Positions 12,301-21,797 of a stretch of 64,000 nucleotides of DNA are shown here, in pieces; positions within the stretch are counted from its first letter, which is position 1, and every line of letters starts with the position of its first letter. The stretch lies in contig CAIIXF020000003.1 in NCBI GenBank assembly GCA_903813345.2, positions 12,288,931-12,352,930 of the forward strand, read 5' to 3'. The DNA is from Owenia fusiformis (lineage: Eukaryota > Annelida > Polychaeta > Sabellida > Oweniidae). Position numbers and translations under genes: made by a program. The notes under the pieces were generated by a model. It made no database searches, had not been told where the DNA came from, and worked only from the letters and a program-made list of their open reading frames with translations.

Positions 12301-15300
12301 GTTATTATCATGATAATTGTTTTCCCTGGGAAATAAATAGGGAATAGAAGTGATATTCAAAAGATCCTATATTATTATGGAATGATGCTTATTATTTCTA
12401 AAAACGTTCAATTATTACGTCATAAATAATATAACTGTGTACTTCAATTTTGAATGTAATCTTGATAAAGCTAAACAAAATTTTGTTTTGTTTGTGGGGG
12501 TACAAATCCGGATTACAGCGCATGCAGAACTTCGATTGCGTTGATATTTTTCAAACTACATAAAATTATGTTTGACATCAGCCCTTAAAGGGCGATATTA
12601 GATGTGCAATGAAATACTTTTTCTATGCATATACCATTTGTCTAATATTTTGTATCCCCCAACACACTGGTTAAATTAACATTGCCGATATATCATTTGT
12701 TTAAGATTTCGCCAGAAAGTGCCCTAAAGGGTTACCTCTTAAATGACAGACAACCAAAACACCAGACAAAATATTGTTATTTTTGTGGTTGATTTACGTT
12801 TTGCTGTCTAATATTTTGTATCCTCCAAACATTAAGATTTCATCAATGCACATAAATGATTTCAAACAATTATTTTCAGAAATGAGACCAATCCAATGTA
12901 GTATTTAAACAATTGTGAAATAATTTCTCAATTATATCTAATTTGTAAGTAAATTGAATATGTTGAGCATTTGTTGGAGGATACAAAACATTACCATTAT
13001 AAAACATATGAACATATATGAAATTTTTCAATGAGTATGAAATATCAAACAACCAATTTTGAAATCTGGTCGGAAACATATTTTATCGACCAGTTAGAAA
13101 TTATAAACGGACTTGATGCAAAGGATAGGTATTGATATGGTGAACTGAATTCAACAATGTTTTTCTCTTAAACCAATTATTTAAAACATTCTATAAAAAC
13201 ACGATCCTTTATGTAATGTTAACTGATTGGCAACAATTTAATGCGAAAAGTATTTATATATATTTTATATAATTTTGTTAACATCTTTTAGTGCAATTGT
13301 TTTTTGTTCCTTTCTGCCAATTCTTTAGAATGAAATAAAATGTCTCTCTGAACCTTGTTGGAACAAAATAGCAACATCATATATATCAAATATACAACAT
13401 CTTCTCAGACCTCTCAATATTATAGTTATACAAAGGAAATTTTGGCTGATTTAACAAAACGTATGCAAAAAATTAAAACAACCCCCCCCCCCAATGAGTT
13501 AAAAATTAAGATAAACCTTTTATTTCATTAACAAGATACTTTTTTTAAATCAACCAAACTTTCATTTGTACAATTACAATATTGAGAGACCTAAACACGT
13601 TGTGTTTATGTCGTTTTGTTCCAATGAGGTTCGGGTAGATGTTTCATCTCATTAGGAACATATTATGGTACCAAGAACAAAATATATATTTCAAATTATA
13701 ATGTCACCATCCAAAAGATGACCATTAAATTGACGTTGTGTAAATTTTTCAGAATTTTTTGATGACCGGTTTAAGAGAAATGTGTGTTCAAAAAGTTCAC
13801 CATATGGATACCACTCCTTTGTTATGTTGTCCGAGTTTCCATAGCAAACTTTTTGTCTAAAGAATCACCATTAAAGTTGTTTTCAAGAAATGATAAGCAA
13901 TATTTTCAATATAATTTGCATGGTCATGGTAAACAGTTGTGTTGACATCACGATAAGACACATACAATGTCGTTGATATCAATACACATGGGCTTGGTAG
14001 AATAGCAGAATTCATGGAATTTAAAAAATATCAATTATCGTAAACTTGCCCCTATATGGTGTCCAAAACGTAGGACCGAAGAAAAAGTTGATAAATCTTG
14101 TATATTTTGCCTTAAATTCCAGAATTATTTACTTCATTCAATATGAAACATCATTATTCAAAGACTGCATAAAGAAATCTTAAAATATTCAAAATATTCG
14201 TTAGCAAGTTAATGACGTAGATGCGAGTAAGTAGTTACCAGTTTCACCACCAGGTGGCTCGTTCGGGTCAGATAGCATGGCGGGTATAGTAGAAAGTTCC
14301 CTTTAACTTCAATCACACCAGGTCCTGTTTTAGTGGTTCAACTTTCATATAACCCTTATGTATCTAATAGTTATGCAAATAAAAATATGCCAAGTAAAAG
14401 AAAATGTTATCTGTCCAATAAAAGAAAAGATATTTCACTTTTTGTGATTTTGTAACATTGGGTCTATGAGGAATCAACCCGAACTAGAAGTCACATTTTC
14501 AAAAAAATTAAATTCTCAAAGTTGAAAAACAATTTTCGAAACTACATTTCTAGACGTACTTTAACATGTAGATTTCAAATAAGACATCACTTTGACTGAA
14601 TTTTGAACATTTAATGATGTAAATTAAGATTATTTCTACTCGCATCTAGTCTATTGCTTTCACCCTTTATATAGCAGAATGCCTCGGGTCTATTTTGAAT
14701 ATAACTGGATCGGAGGTGACTAGGGTCCGAGTTGACCAGATATGGTTTTAATATACCTTTGATTTTCTACTCCAACAAGTTTTGCGATTTTCACAAATAT
14801 AAGTAACGATAGTTTTGCATAAACGACGTGAATCTTGTTTGTTTCATCGAATGGAGAAATTCCAGGTGTAACCATGAAGACTTGAAAGTTATTAATTAGA
14901 AAACTATTTTGGTGTGTCACTACTCAGCTTTTAACCAAGTTCCAGGGTGTCCTTTAAAAATGCCAAACATATCCCGAACATTTATGATGGAGCATACACA
15001 GCTAAAACAACTTCAAATGAAAAAGTTGAATTAAATGTTAAAATCAATTAACAACTATAGACTGAAACATTTATTTAATCTTGCAGAGCCCTGTAAGAAC
15101 AAGGAGGCATACGAAGGTTCAGACATATGCGATGATATAGATGTTGCTTACTGCACGATGGAAGAGACTAGAAAACTATACAAACACATTTGTCCCGCGT
15201 CGTGTGGATTCTGCGGTAAGTTAGGGCTAGGAAGAAATATTCTTGTTTCTTGTCATCATGTTCTCGTCGAATATTCTTCAAAATCAAACACATACGAAGG

Positions 15301-18300
15301 GGCCAATTAATTTTTGAGCTGATTAACCTTACTTTAGAATTTACTCTTCATACGTTTAAAGATTATTACATTGTACTTAGCTTAGCTTGCTATTTTTGGT
15401 TCTTTCTATTTGGATAAAAAAATTATCTGATTAGAAAAAACAAATGCCCAGAATCTATGGAAAATACTTCCCTGGGGCAGCTTTATTCAAAGTTTAAGTA
15501 AAAACGGTTATACGAAAGGTAAAACATCTTTAAAATATAAATGTTTCAGTTATTATTTAGAATTGAATTAAGGAAAAGCATTAGCCGGTTGATTGTAAAG
15601 CAGAAAACTATTATTATTTATTATATTATATCATATTATATTATATTGCAAAGTATGTAAAACGTTTCCTATATTTCTACCATTGTATAATGTTTAACTA
15701 TTTGCACGTACGGTATTTGAAATGGTGACACACGATCGCCTTATGGCGTCCCTACGGCAGCTAGGTTTTGAAAAATATCAAGGTAGCCGCAAGACGTCAT
15801 ATGGCGTAGATATTTATGGCCGCAGTGTTTCTCGATTTCGGGGAACTACGGCCGCCACACCGTACACTCGTTATAAAGCAAATGTGATGTTAGCCTACTT
15901 GAAATTGCCTTGATTGTAGTTACAATTTCTTTTTTATTGTTTTATCTGTTTTCAATATATGTAAGATCAAGTTGCACAAACCAAATGTATTAAACACAAA
16001 AAGGATAAATAATCTGAAGGAATTTAAAATATATTATATTTACAATTCTAATATTTATCTAGGAGAGTATAGAAAATATGAAGTGGTTAATTTCAAAGGA
16101 GAAAACTCTCATCAAATAATCATGGTAAATGTGACACATTATATCATACCATATCATAACATAACCTATCGTATATTGTCTTTGAAATTTGGGGGAGAAA
16201 AAAGGGAGACTGTTTGACAAATGTTTAAAAGGTTTTTAAAAACAGTTTATATTAAAGGCAGAATCAGATCTATGGGGGTGAAAGAATTACAAGCAATGTG
16301 TACAATTGACCTACCAATCTATTCCTTACAATCTCCCAAAAGATCCATGCTATGTTATAAATTGGTGAAGTTAAAATGGATTACAAAGTGCAAAAATGAG
16401 TGAAAAATGTTTAAATTCTCCCAAATAATACGAATGTTTATAGAAAAATAATATGTTATTGTAAATACCTTTAGTTTTCCTGAAATAAAGTATGCACTTT
16501 GGTGATTTTAAGAAAATAGACATGAAAAGGAATGACATGAGCCAGAAATATTCTAAAATTGAAACAATTTTTTTGTTGTTGGCCTGGTTGCTAGATCTGA
16601 TGCTCTCTTTAAATACTTAAACGAATGCTTTAGTAATAATTGTTTTATCTTATATTCGACGCACCTCTGCATTGCAAAGCGTGCCACTGTTTCAAAAGGG
16701 TAGATCGAAATAAATAAATAAATATTATATATCAGATCATATTATTATTATAAAGAATATATACCATTTCCCATATTTTAATAATTATATTCCATATAAC
16801 ATTTTTAAATTATTAATTACGAATCTAACTAATATTTTCCCGAGACATGTACTGTTAATTGGTTCATTAATCTACAATAAATTTGTCAAGATATAATATA
16901 CATAATGCAAAGAACAGATTTTACTTTGTATATAATATAATATATAATATAATATACGATATGATATTTTGCATAACGATGGTATTTAAATAATAATTGT
17001 TAATTTATAAATACATACATTTGTTTTGAATATCGCAATATACGCTTTGCGTCAAATTGTATATGATTATATGTATGTAACATGTTAAAATTGGAATAAA
17101 CTTAAACTTAAACCTAAACTTATATGATATAATGTAATATGATATAATATAATATGAAATAATATACATAACATATACATAAATTTGTTTATAATATCGT
17201 AATATCTTTATTATAAAACTCTATACTTCCATACATGTGATCATTAAAAAATAATATGTTAAACATAAAATGTCTCATATGAATTTAAATATTAACGAAT
17301 AATTGTTGAAATAATATAACATGGAATTACATAATATGTTGAACTCAACTGGAAATAAAAGTCAAAGTAAATGCTGTATTGTATTTAATGGCTGAGCTTT
17401 GTCAATTTAATAACAAAATTAATGCAGTTGACTTACTTTTTACCCTCATCAGCTAAACTAAATTTATATTGTTTTGAATATAATATCGAGAGACTATGGT
17501 ATGTTTAAGTCATTTAATAGTTATATTTAAGTCCGTGCCCTTCCTGCTAAAAGTGAAATTTATTATAAAAAATCAAATGTATATACATCAAACTATTATA
17601 ATTAATTATTATTAGTATATTATAATATTATTATTGCTTATTAATTATAATTATAGTTTATTATAGCTTATATTTATCCAAAGCACTGAAACAACCCCTC
17701 CACATCCCCTCCTCCACCCTGTTTTTAGCCCCATATTATATAATATGACATAATAGTGTTTTTGTTTTTGACTATATACATTTATGTTGTAAAATATATG
17801 TATACATGTAATTTATTATTTGTGAAAATTAATTAAAGCAAATTGAGCCACCAGCCACATTGTTACATGTTGTTCTTTCTAATTAAGGGTAACGTTATAG
17901 TTTCACATCGTCATATAAATATTAGATGTGAAGCACACAGATTTATTGTGGGCCGAGGCTAAATAATTTCTGTTTAGAATCTAGCCATGAACAATGGCGT
18001 AAAACTGACTTGATTTTTAAGGTGTGTCTAGGTCAATGTAGAGATGGTGTCTCCCGTAAGATTCTAGAATGATAATTCTTTATAAAAGGGAATTATAATT
18101 TTTCAAACGTTTCAACGCGCTTATATAATCAAATAAATAGAGGAATAAAAAAGGCAAATAATAAAATAATGACTGGATGAATTCCATATTCATTTTCCTA
18201 ACTTTGTTCTTACATTTTGGCAATTGGACTAAATATATTTGGAAAAAACTCCTATCCTGTTTATTATTGCAAATAAATATTTGCACACTATTTTAACCAT

Positions 18301-19369
18301 TTCGTACCAACAACGAACAGATAATCATATTAGTGTCTTTGAAATATATAGACAAATTGATGTCCAAGACGACAACATATATAACATGAACTATGAATTA
18401 AAATGAACAAAATATATATATGACGTGCAAGGACCTGGGGACAATTCGGGAAATGCGGGCTGATCTCAGCATTGAGCGTTAATCTCTGCCTCATTTAAAA
18501 AGCTAACTATGTGTTTTATATACCTTTTTGAAGTATTTTTTATTTGCATTTCAGTGAAATTATTTTTCCTTCAAAATTTTGATGGGATCCTACATATTTT
18601 TAAAGTTAAATATACCCCGACATCGTCAATTACGCTGTAAGACGTAACACTTTGCGCTTACGGGGCTCGTTGAAATTGGGATAGCTTTTGAAATAATGAT
18701 CAAAATCGCACTAAAATTTCACATTTTATTCAATCGAACATGTGCATTTATGACGTCACAATTGCTTGACGGCTACAGTTCAAATTATCTTAAAACGAAC
18801 GCTTTTAAAAATCTAAAAATTGTGTGAGGTTTTGAAGGCGAATGGGACGAGCAATAAGTTTACCTTCATTTAACCTTCTAATTTAGGTCTGATTTGAAAG
18901 AAAAATTAACTGCACAATATTGTCATGGCGAAATTTACAAAACAATAACCAGTTTGTCTATTTTGCAAATAATATTAAAATAAGAGCTGGTTTTCGAGAC
19001 TTGAAAAAATGTGACGCATCGATTTTGTACCACAAATTCCATACATATCAATATTTACTAACGCCCCAAATGGATTTCTTGACCGTTTTTCAAAATTCAA
19101 AAACATTTTAGAAATATTGTCCTCGAGATCTTGCTACCCTGTGAATTTTGTAAAGATTAGATAACGATAAAGTATTTTATTTTTAGGTTGAGTAAACTTG
19201 TAAAAAATGTGACGCTTGTCGTTTTTGACGTTGTAATGCTGTTTGCGCCCTATACTGCTCATTGTTTTGTTTTGGTTTTTTGACGCCATAATGTTACGCT
19301 AATTGTCCCCAGTTTCGTGCGACGTGTAATAAATATTTTTATTTTTCAGTTCCCTTCTCAGCTCCCTGA
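192..19369 (+). CDS. CAP / EGF-like / ShKT secreted protein, 3' part (7 exons)
   Basis: This is a partial gene whose 5' exons lie before the window. Seven exons (192-331, 1683-1780, 3106-3197, 3532-3558, 4477-4575, 15087-15215, 19350-19369) join with matching phases into 200 codons plus TGA. The first two encode the C-terminal half of a CAP (CRISP/Ag5/PR-1) domain: a VYWES..VGCARNVC block and a FFACFY block, which correspond to the family's VW..S..VGCA and VC.Y motifs. The third carries the hinge Cys pattern (TCSSC...FC...LC). The fifth has six Cys in an EGF-like C.C.C arrangement, and the sixth is a six-Cys ShKT domain. CAP proteins are secreted and CAP-ShKT fusions occur in many invertebrates; the molecular role here is unknown. 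The 10.5-kb intron before the ShKT exon is filled with transposons. Domain calls are firm; the last exon is less certain. Confidence 0.82.
417..1215 (-). mobile_element. degenerate mariner-like transposon
   Basis: Inverted termini of about 28 bp start with CGAGGGGTGATCCAAAAG and are flanked by TA on both sides (415-416 and 1216-1217), the mariner target duplication. The 799-bp length is well short of an intact mariner of about 1.3 kb. The minus strand around 790-890 still reads RSGRPQTGHPDHKDDNIHLI, resembling the helix-turn-helix region of mariner transposases (SGRP...NI..I), followed by a stop. It is an internally deleted, inactive relic lying in a CAP intron. Confidence 0.8.
1683..1780 (+). 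CDS. CAP exon, C-terminal signature
   Basis: The acceptor is CATCCGTTTCAG and the donor is CATGG/GTATGA. It encodes MVYWESNSVGCARNVC and FFACFYTHG. This matches the CAP signature around the conserved W, VGCA and C-F-Y positions. It ends in phase 2. Confidence 0.85.
1814..2008. mobile_element. 195-bp MITE, mariner-type ends
   Basis: The termini are inverted and TA-flanked: CACCCTTCTAAAAGTTTGG on the left, and the reverse complement of CCAAACATATGAAGGGGGTG on the right. There is no coding capacity. It sits 33 bp after the donor of the second CAP exon. A related single end occurs near 35000 (CTCCCCTCCATAAGTTTGG). Confidence 0.6.
2081..2520. repeat. 40-bp minisatellite, 11 copies
   Basis: Eleven head-to-tail copies of a 40-bp unit beginning GTCTGATACTCATAGCATCT run from 2081 to 2520 without a break. 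Copies differ at a few positions: CATAGG and CTTAGC variants in the middle, and TGTGTCG in the last two. One unit with the same right flank (AGGGCTGAGAA..ATTTGAGAT) occurs inside the dispersed element at 28468-28953, so the array grew from a copy of that repeat. It lies in a CAP intron. Confidence 0.92.
2521..3105 (+). other. CAP intron, no other feature
   Basis: This is the rest of the intron after the minisatellite. Its first 40 bases still match the flank of the seed repeat. It ends in the acceptor ATAATTACCAG. I see no gene on either strand; short open frames here lack any family signature. Confidence 0.4.
3106..3197 (+). CDS. CAP hinge exon
   Basis: The acceptor is TTACCAG and the donor is TGCG/GTAAGT. 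It encodes the post-CAP hinge with five Cys (TCSSCDDVTPFCSTQLC), as in CRISP-type proteins. It enters in phase 2 and leaves in phase 1. Confidence 0.75.
3532..3558 (+). CDS. 27-nt microexon of the CAP gene
   Basis: The acceptor is ATTCATTCCAG and the donor is AAAAA/GTAAGT. It adds the linker VAAEEPNVK and keeps phase 1 on both sides. The call rests on two good splice sites and phase agreement; it could be skipped without changing the frame. Confidence 0.55.
3559..4476 (+). other. CAP intron, nothing recognised
   Basis: This is AT-rich intron sequence with no inverted-repeat element, tandem repeat or coding signature that I could see. It ends in the acceptor TTTATTCTCTAG. Confidence 0.4.
4477..4575 (+). 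CDS. Cys-rich EGF-like exon of the CAP gene
   Basis: The acceptor is TTATTCTCTAG and the donor is GACA/GTAAGT. It encodes six Cys in the order C-x3-C, then TCACTC, then a final GSNCD, with Gly residues between, a spacing typical of EGF-like modules that follow CAP domains. It is a symmetric phase 1-1 exon. Confidence 0.75.
4576..5345 (+). other. CAP intron, nothing recognised
   Basis: AT-rich sequence with TTAATTAA-like runs around 4685-4725. No gene or element boundary is visible before the foldback element starts. Confidence 0.35.
5346..6860 (+). repeat. left arm of the foldback element
   Basis: The arm contains a 373-bp internal duplication: the segment around 5560-5770 recurs around 5930-6145. 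Each copy has an ATGCAAAT/ATTTGCAT palindrome followed by TGACGTCA (5662-5669 and 6035-6042). At 6358-6740 there is a sequence matching the open frame of the right arm, but with stop codons. Confidence 0.85.
6830..8590. repeat. 21-bp GC-rich tandem array with an orientation flip
   Basis: The unit is about GGCCCCCAGAAGCTATACGA (21 bp). It runs forward to about 8160 and in reverse complement from about 8165. Longer periods are superimposed: a 280-bp block starting near 6957 repeats near 7237, and a 94-bp block starts at 7863, 7957 and 8051. Because 21 is a multiple of 3, every frame stays open for long stretches (QKLYDGP, PPEAIRW and PRSYTMA repeats). These are not genes. Confidence 0.92.
8545..10061 (-). 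repeat. right arm of the foldback element
   Basis: This is the reverse complement of the left arm, including both subterminal units (TGACGTCA at 9366-9373 and 9738-9745). An open frame of 126 codons at 8667-9047 (-) has a hydrophobic stretch and no family match that I know. The left-arm counterpart has stops, so it is probably not an active gene. Confidence 0.85.
10150..10733 (-). mobile_element. 3' end of a non-LTR retrotransposon (LINE relic)
   Basis: Read on the minus strand, the segment around 10380-10620 gives broken frames with a GRYTRP..., RFCKICKDS.MEDETHF motif. This is the C-terminal Cys-Cys-His region seen after the reverse transcriptase of CR1/L2/Jockey-like LINEs. It ends in a stop at 10320 and a 3' UTR (GGGCGTCAGTACAAATAAA) with a simple tail at about 10150. 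It is 5'-truncated and decayed. Confidence 0.65.
10734..10975. mobile_element. truncated copy of the CACACCCGG MITE
   Basis: It begins CACGCCCGGTGATCGT and continues GGATGGAGGGGGG, then stays collinear with the MITE at 29633-30027 up to the GAGATCTATTAAAAAGGCGC stretch. The right inverted end is missing. Confidence 0.65.
11110..11540 (-). mobile_element. second LINE relic (post-RT C-terminal region)
   Basis: On the minus strand broken frames read MRLGIVP.ETVRYN, RTGMCSNAYIEDEQDF and CPLHEPFHHNLFKEF. This again resembles the LINE block R-L-G...RY...C..C..IEDE..H/F...C. It is a different copy from the relic at 10150-10733, in the same orientation, with frameshifts and stops. Confidence 0.6.
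11605..11856. repeat. 46-bp tandem repeat, about 5.3 copies
   Basis: A unit starting GAGTCGCAATCCTTCACGCA and containing CTGGTTCGTC and TTTATCCATCT recurs with period 46 from 11612. Early copies read CCGTAATT and later copies TATACTTT. There are no unique spacers, so it is a minisatellite and not a CRISPR array. Confidence 0.9.
12245..12372. repeat. perfect 55-bp inverted repeat (hairpin)
   Basis: Positions 12245-12299 are the exact reverse complement of 12318-12372 (starts ATATAGGATCTTTTGAATAT). The 18-bp spacer contains its own palindrome ATTATCATGATAAT. The left arm follows a short run of GATACGGGAT(C/T)T copies at about 12208-12244. The perfect match implies recent origin or gene conversion. 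Confidence 0.92.
12650..14040. mobile_element. decayed copy of a palindromic element, with nested MITE A
   Basis: It is collinear with 25095-25735: TTTGTATCCYCCAACACA, then GTTGGAGGATACAAA, then a GTATGAAATATCAAACAACC stretch, then TGCATGGTCATGGT...GTTGTGTTGACATCA and AATATCAATTATCGTAAA. The homology is interrupted at 13120-13820 by a MITE A insertion. No coding capacity remains. Confidence 0.65.
13120..13820. mobile_element. MITE A (AAAGGAT... ends), 701 bp
   Basis: The ends are inverted (AAAGGATAGGTATTGATATGG and its counterpart ending ATACCACTCCTTT), with the homology continuing inward through GGTGAACT and TCTCTTAAACC. Other copies lie at 27144-27920 and 45772-46402. It is inserted in the palindromic element at 12650-14040. 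Confidence 0.75.
14220..14646. mobile_element. MITE D (GATGCGAGTA ends), 427 bp
   Basis: Termini GATGCGAGTA / TACTCGCATC are flanked by TA on both sides. The left inner part reads GTAGTTACCAGTTTCACCAC. A second copy lies at 56417-56838 in opposite orientation. It is non-coding. Confidence 0.78.
14647..15086 (+). other. CAP intron end, nothing recognised
   Basis: AT-rich intron sequence leading to the acceptor AATCTTGCAG of the ShKT exon. No element or gene is recognised. Confidence 0.35.
15087..15215 (+). CDS. ShKT-domain exon of the CAP gene
   Basis: The acceptor is TTAATCTTGCAG and the donor is TGCG/GTAAGT. Six Cys are spaced as in ShKT domains: PC, then ICDD, AYC, and the closing C-x3-C-x2-C (HICPASCGFC). 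It is symmetric, phase 1-1. The domain is named after a sea-anemone peptide, but here it is an accessory module of a secreted CAP protein. Confidence 0.85.
15216..16255 (+). other. last CAP intron, with an isolated 63-codon frame
   Basis: This is mostly AT-rich sequence with TATATTATA runs. Positions 15722-15913 (+) hold a 63-codon frame starting MVTHDRLMASLRQLG that is less AT-rich than its surroundings. No acceptor upstream would join it to the ShKT exon in frame, and I recognise no family; it may be a fragment of a mobile gene or chance. Confidence 0.3.
16256..16608. mobile_element. MITE B (TTAA target), 353 bp
   Basis: TTAA flanks both ends (16252-16255 and 16609-16612). The termini are AGGCAGAATCAGATC and its inverted partner GATCTGATGCTCTCT. 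TTAA duplication is characteristic of piggyBac-type insertion, so this is probably a non-autonomous TTAA element. Other copies are at 27503-27855 (truncated) and 57592-57817 (internally deleted). Confidence 0.75.
16613..18426 (+). other. very AT-rich intron with a LINE-like 3' tail
   Basis: TATAATATAATATG-type low-complexity runs dominate 16700-17700. At about 17055-17125 the sequence GGAATAAACTTAAACTTAAAC looks like the 3' tail of a LINE (AATAAA followed by a short simple repeat). No gene is seen on either strand. Confidence 0.4.
18427..19320. mobile_element. 894-bp TIR element with GACGT duplication
   Basis: Ends GCAAGGACCTGGGGACAATT and the reverse complement of AATTGTCCCCAGTTTCGTGC match at 17 of 20 positions. 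GACGT flanks both sides (18422-18426 and 19321-19325). It has no transposase frame and contains a TGACGTCA at about 18750. It ends 29 bp before the predicted last CAP exon. Confidence 0.75.
19350..19369 (+). CDS. predicted last exon of the CAP gene
   Basis: The acceptor TTTTTATTTTTCAG is strong. Joined in phase 1 to the ShKT exon it adds VPFSAP and a TGA. ShKT modules often close CAP proteins, so a short tail is plausible. The exon is very short, and another terminal exon cannot be excluded. Confidence 0.5.
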
Positions 19370-19809
19370 AGATCACCGAGGAAAAATATCCAGTTTAAAA
19401 TAGGAGCTGATTGTGTATAGATGACGGTCCTTAGGTGCGATGAAAGTGAACGTTTGATAGTGCTCTCGTACTCGTTTTATGAGGCAATTACAATTTATGA
19501 AGTTAATGCGGGGACTTCGTGCTGTTTCTTCGTTATTCAGACATTGTTTATGACAATTCAGGCAATCTTCATATATCACAAGGGAAGATGAATAATGTGT
19601 GAAAATACAAAAAATGTATAAAACTATAGTTTTAAAATTTAGGATGAATATCTTAACGTTATGAGGGTTCAGGGTTTAAATAAGAGACATAACAGGTTTT
19701 CACAAAACAGAAAAGTTAGGTATGTACATGTAGATTGGATATACCAAAAAGGAAGTATATTACCATGTAAAGGTCCCTCCGTGGGATACAAATTGCATAC
19801 ATTTGCTGA

Positions 19810-19815
19810 AATAAA
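19810..19815 (+). terminator. possible poly(A) signal of the CAP gene
   Basis: AATAAA lies about 440 bp after the predicted stop. It is one hexamer in AT-rich DNA, so support is weak. Confidence 0.25.
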
Positions 19816-21524
19816 TAATATGAAGGCTAGCACTATATAGTTTCTTACAGATATTGTTAATCATTGGGTAGACCTTGTCATGTAAGTGACTGCATGTTTA
19901 TGCTGTTGAGTGTGTGGAATGGCGGAGGAATTCTTAGCAGATTTTTGATTGACAGGTCAAAATAGTGCCAGATTTTAAACGGTCTCAAAAGTGAATCGAG
20001 TTTCATGTAGCTCCAAGACACATTCACGAAAAAAGTCAAATCTTAACAGTTTGCTTTCTCTTCCTTTTTAAGTTTATGGTATCCCTACAGCGTTAGAACA
20101 CAAAATAGATTGGTCAAAGGTTCACTTTTAAGAAGTCCAGGTCATATTGAACATCTCTTATTGAACATGTAAAGTCAATTGGAGGCCATTCACATGTTTT
20201 CTACCAGAAAAACAAGGCAGACAAGGTTAAACAAATTACAGAGGTGACATTGAAAATCTTGCATGTAAAAGACAATGTTGCCTAGTCATATACTGCAATT
20301 ATAAATAGAATGAACTCCATGTCGAAAATGTTTATCCTTTTATTTTAATTAAGTTTCTTTTCAAACAATATAAGAGAGATTTCGTTAGTTTGTCTTCAGC
20401 TTGTTGTTTCTAAACATTATGTCAAGATTCTTGAAATATATCAGGGGAAAATCCAGGAGAATATCAGTAGAAACAAATCAGTGTATTTCTTATTTCTCTC
20501 AATAAGTTTAAAAGTAAGTCATAACTTATTTGCGAAATCTCGCTGATAAGTCCATGTTAGAGGTGATTTTTTTTTTAAAATTTAAAATAAGGGGAATAAG
20601 ACTTTTGGAAAAAGTCCTAATGTAAACTCATGGGAAATGGGTGTATGTCGCAAATCAAGTAGCGGGATATTCATTCATCCTCATTTTCATAATATAGTAT
20701 ATGATATTTTCTAATATTATATTATAATGTTTTATAATATTTCATAAAAATAATTTCTATGTAGCTAGATTCAACCACTCTTTTTGACAATAAATAAGGT
20801 TTCTACAGAATTTAAAAATGTATAGATCTTCAAAGTAAACATTTCTAAAATAACTTGCACTATAACTGTAATAAAAAAAACTTGAAGTGCAAAAAGAGAG
20901 ACAATAAAATTCCGTTTAAACGTTTGTCAATTTTTTACTGATTAGATATCGCGTGTTTATCGAAATGTAGAAACATTTTCTATTTGTTAACACGGGGATG
21001 ACGATCTCCAATAATTTGTCATTTTCTGACTTTATTTCAGTGAAAACGTTTGTTTTAATAGTGTTCTTTTCTTTGTTTTGAAAAATTCACGATAAGGGAC
21101 AAAAATAGAAAAGATACAAGGCTCTAATCTCAAACACTGAGATTCTAAAAGACAAGTCTCGGTTTGGAGAACAGGGCTAATATTTTTATGAAAAATATAG
21201 AAATAACACCCAAATTAAATGAATGAATATTCAAAAAATGACATTTAAATCTACAATATGTAAAAATATCAAAACTGTCCGAAGCAGGCGTAATGTGGGA
21301 GTAGTGATCGGTGGTCGAGGATTCGATGTAACAATTTACCGAATTAATAATAAGGATAGGTTTTAGCAAGATTAGTTGTAGTTAGTTTACCGATATGAGT
21401 CGTAATATAGTTTTACCAAGATGAGCCTGTAATTCGTCTATTTATTTATATTTAGTTTTCATAATTTTTTTATGTAGTTTCTCACTTTTGACCTTGGCAC
21501 GAATTATACAATTGTAACTAGAAA
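19816..21524. other. intergenic, nothing recognised
   Basis: AT-rich sequence without a gene, tandem array or inverted-end element that I could identify on either strand. Confidence 0.35.
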
Positions 21525-21797
21525 GTTGTTTGGTGGCACGGGAACTCCTTAGGGGGTACATGGGCCAACCAAGGGCCCCGCGTTCACTGAAAGACCACGG
21601 TCCCACTTCTAGTTACTAAAGGGGAGCGTCAACCTTGGGGAAGATGTTCCCCTTAATAAATTGAAGTGGACCGTGAACTCTATCTGTGTCTGGTCTCTGT
21701 TCATGTTTTACCACCTGTTATCTCTTTCTAAGTAATAATTAATTACTATCTCCAAAAATGGAGGCGAAATAAATACAACTAACTAACGTGCAGTAGA
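21525..21797 (+). mobile_element. LINE-like 3' end or SINE
   Basis: A less AT-rich block (TGGTGGCACGGGAACTCC ... GGGCCCCGCG ... CCACGGTCCCAC) ends in GGAGGCGAAATAAATACAAC and a short ACTA/ACTAACTAAC tail. A simple-repeat tail after an AATAAA-like sequence is typical of CR1/L2/Jockey-like 3' ends and of SINEs that borrow them. Confidence 0.5.

Noticed and set aside
15087-15215. ShKT domain as a venom toxin gene
   Set aside because: It is one module of a multi-exon secreted CAP protein, an arrangement common in non-venomous animals. Nothing here indicates toxicity.
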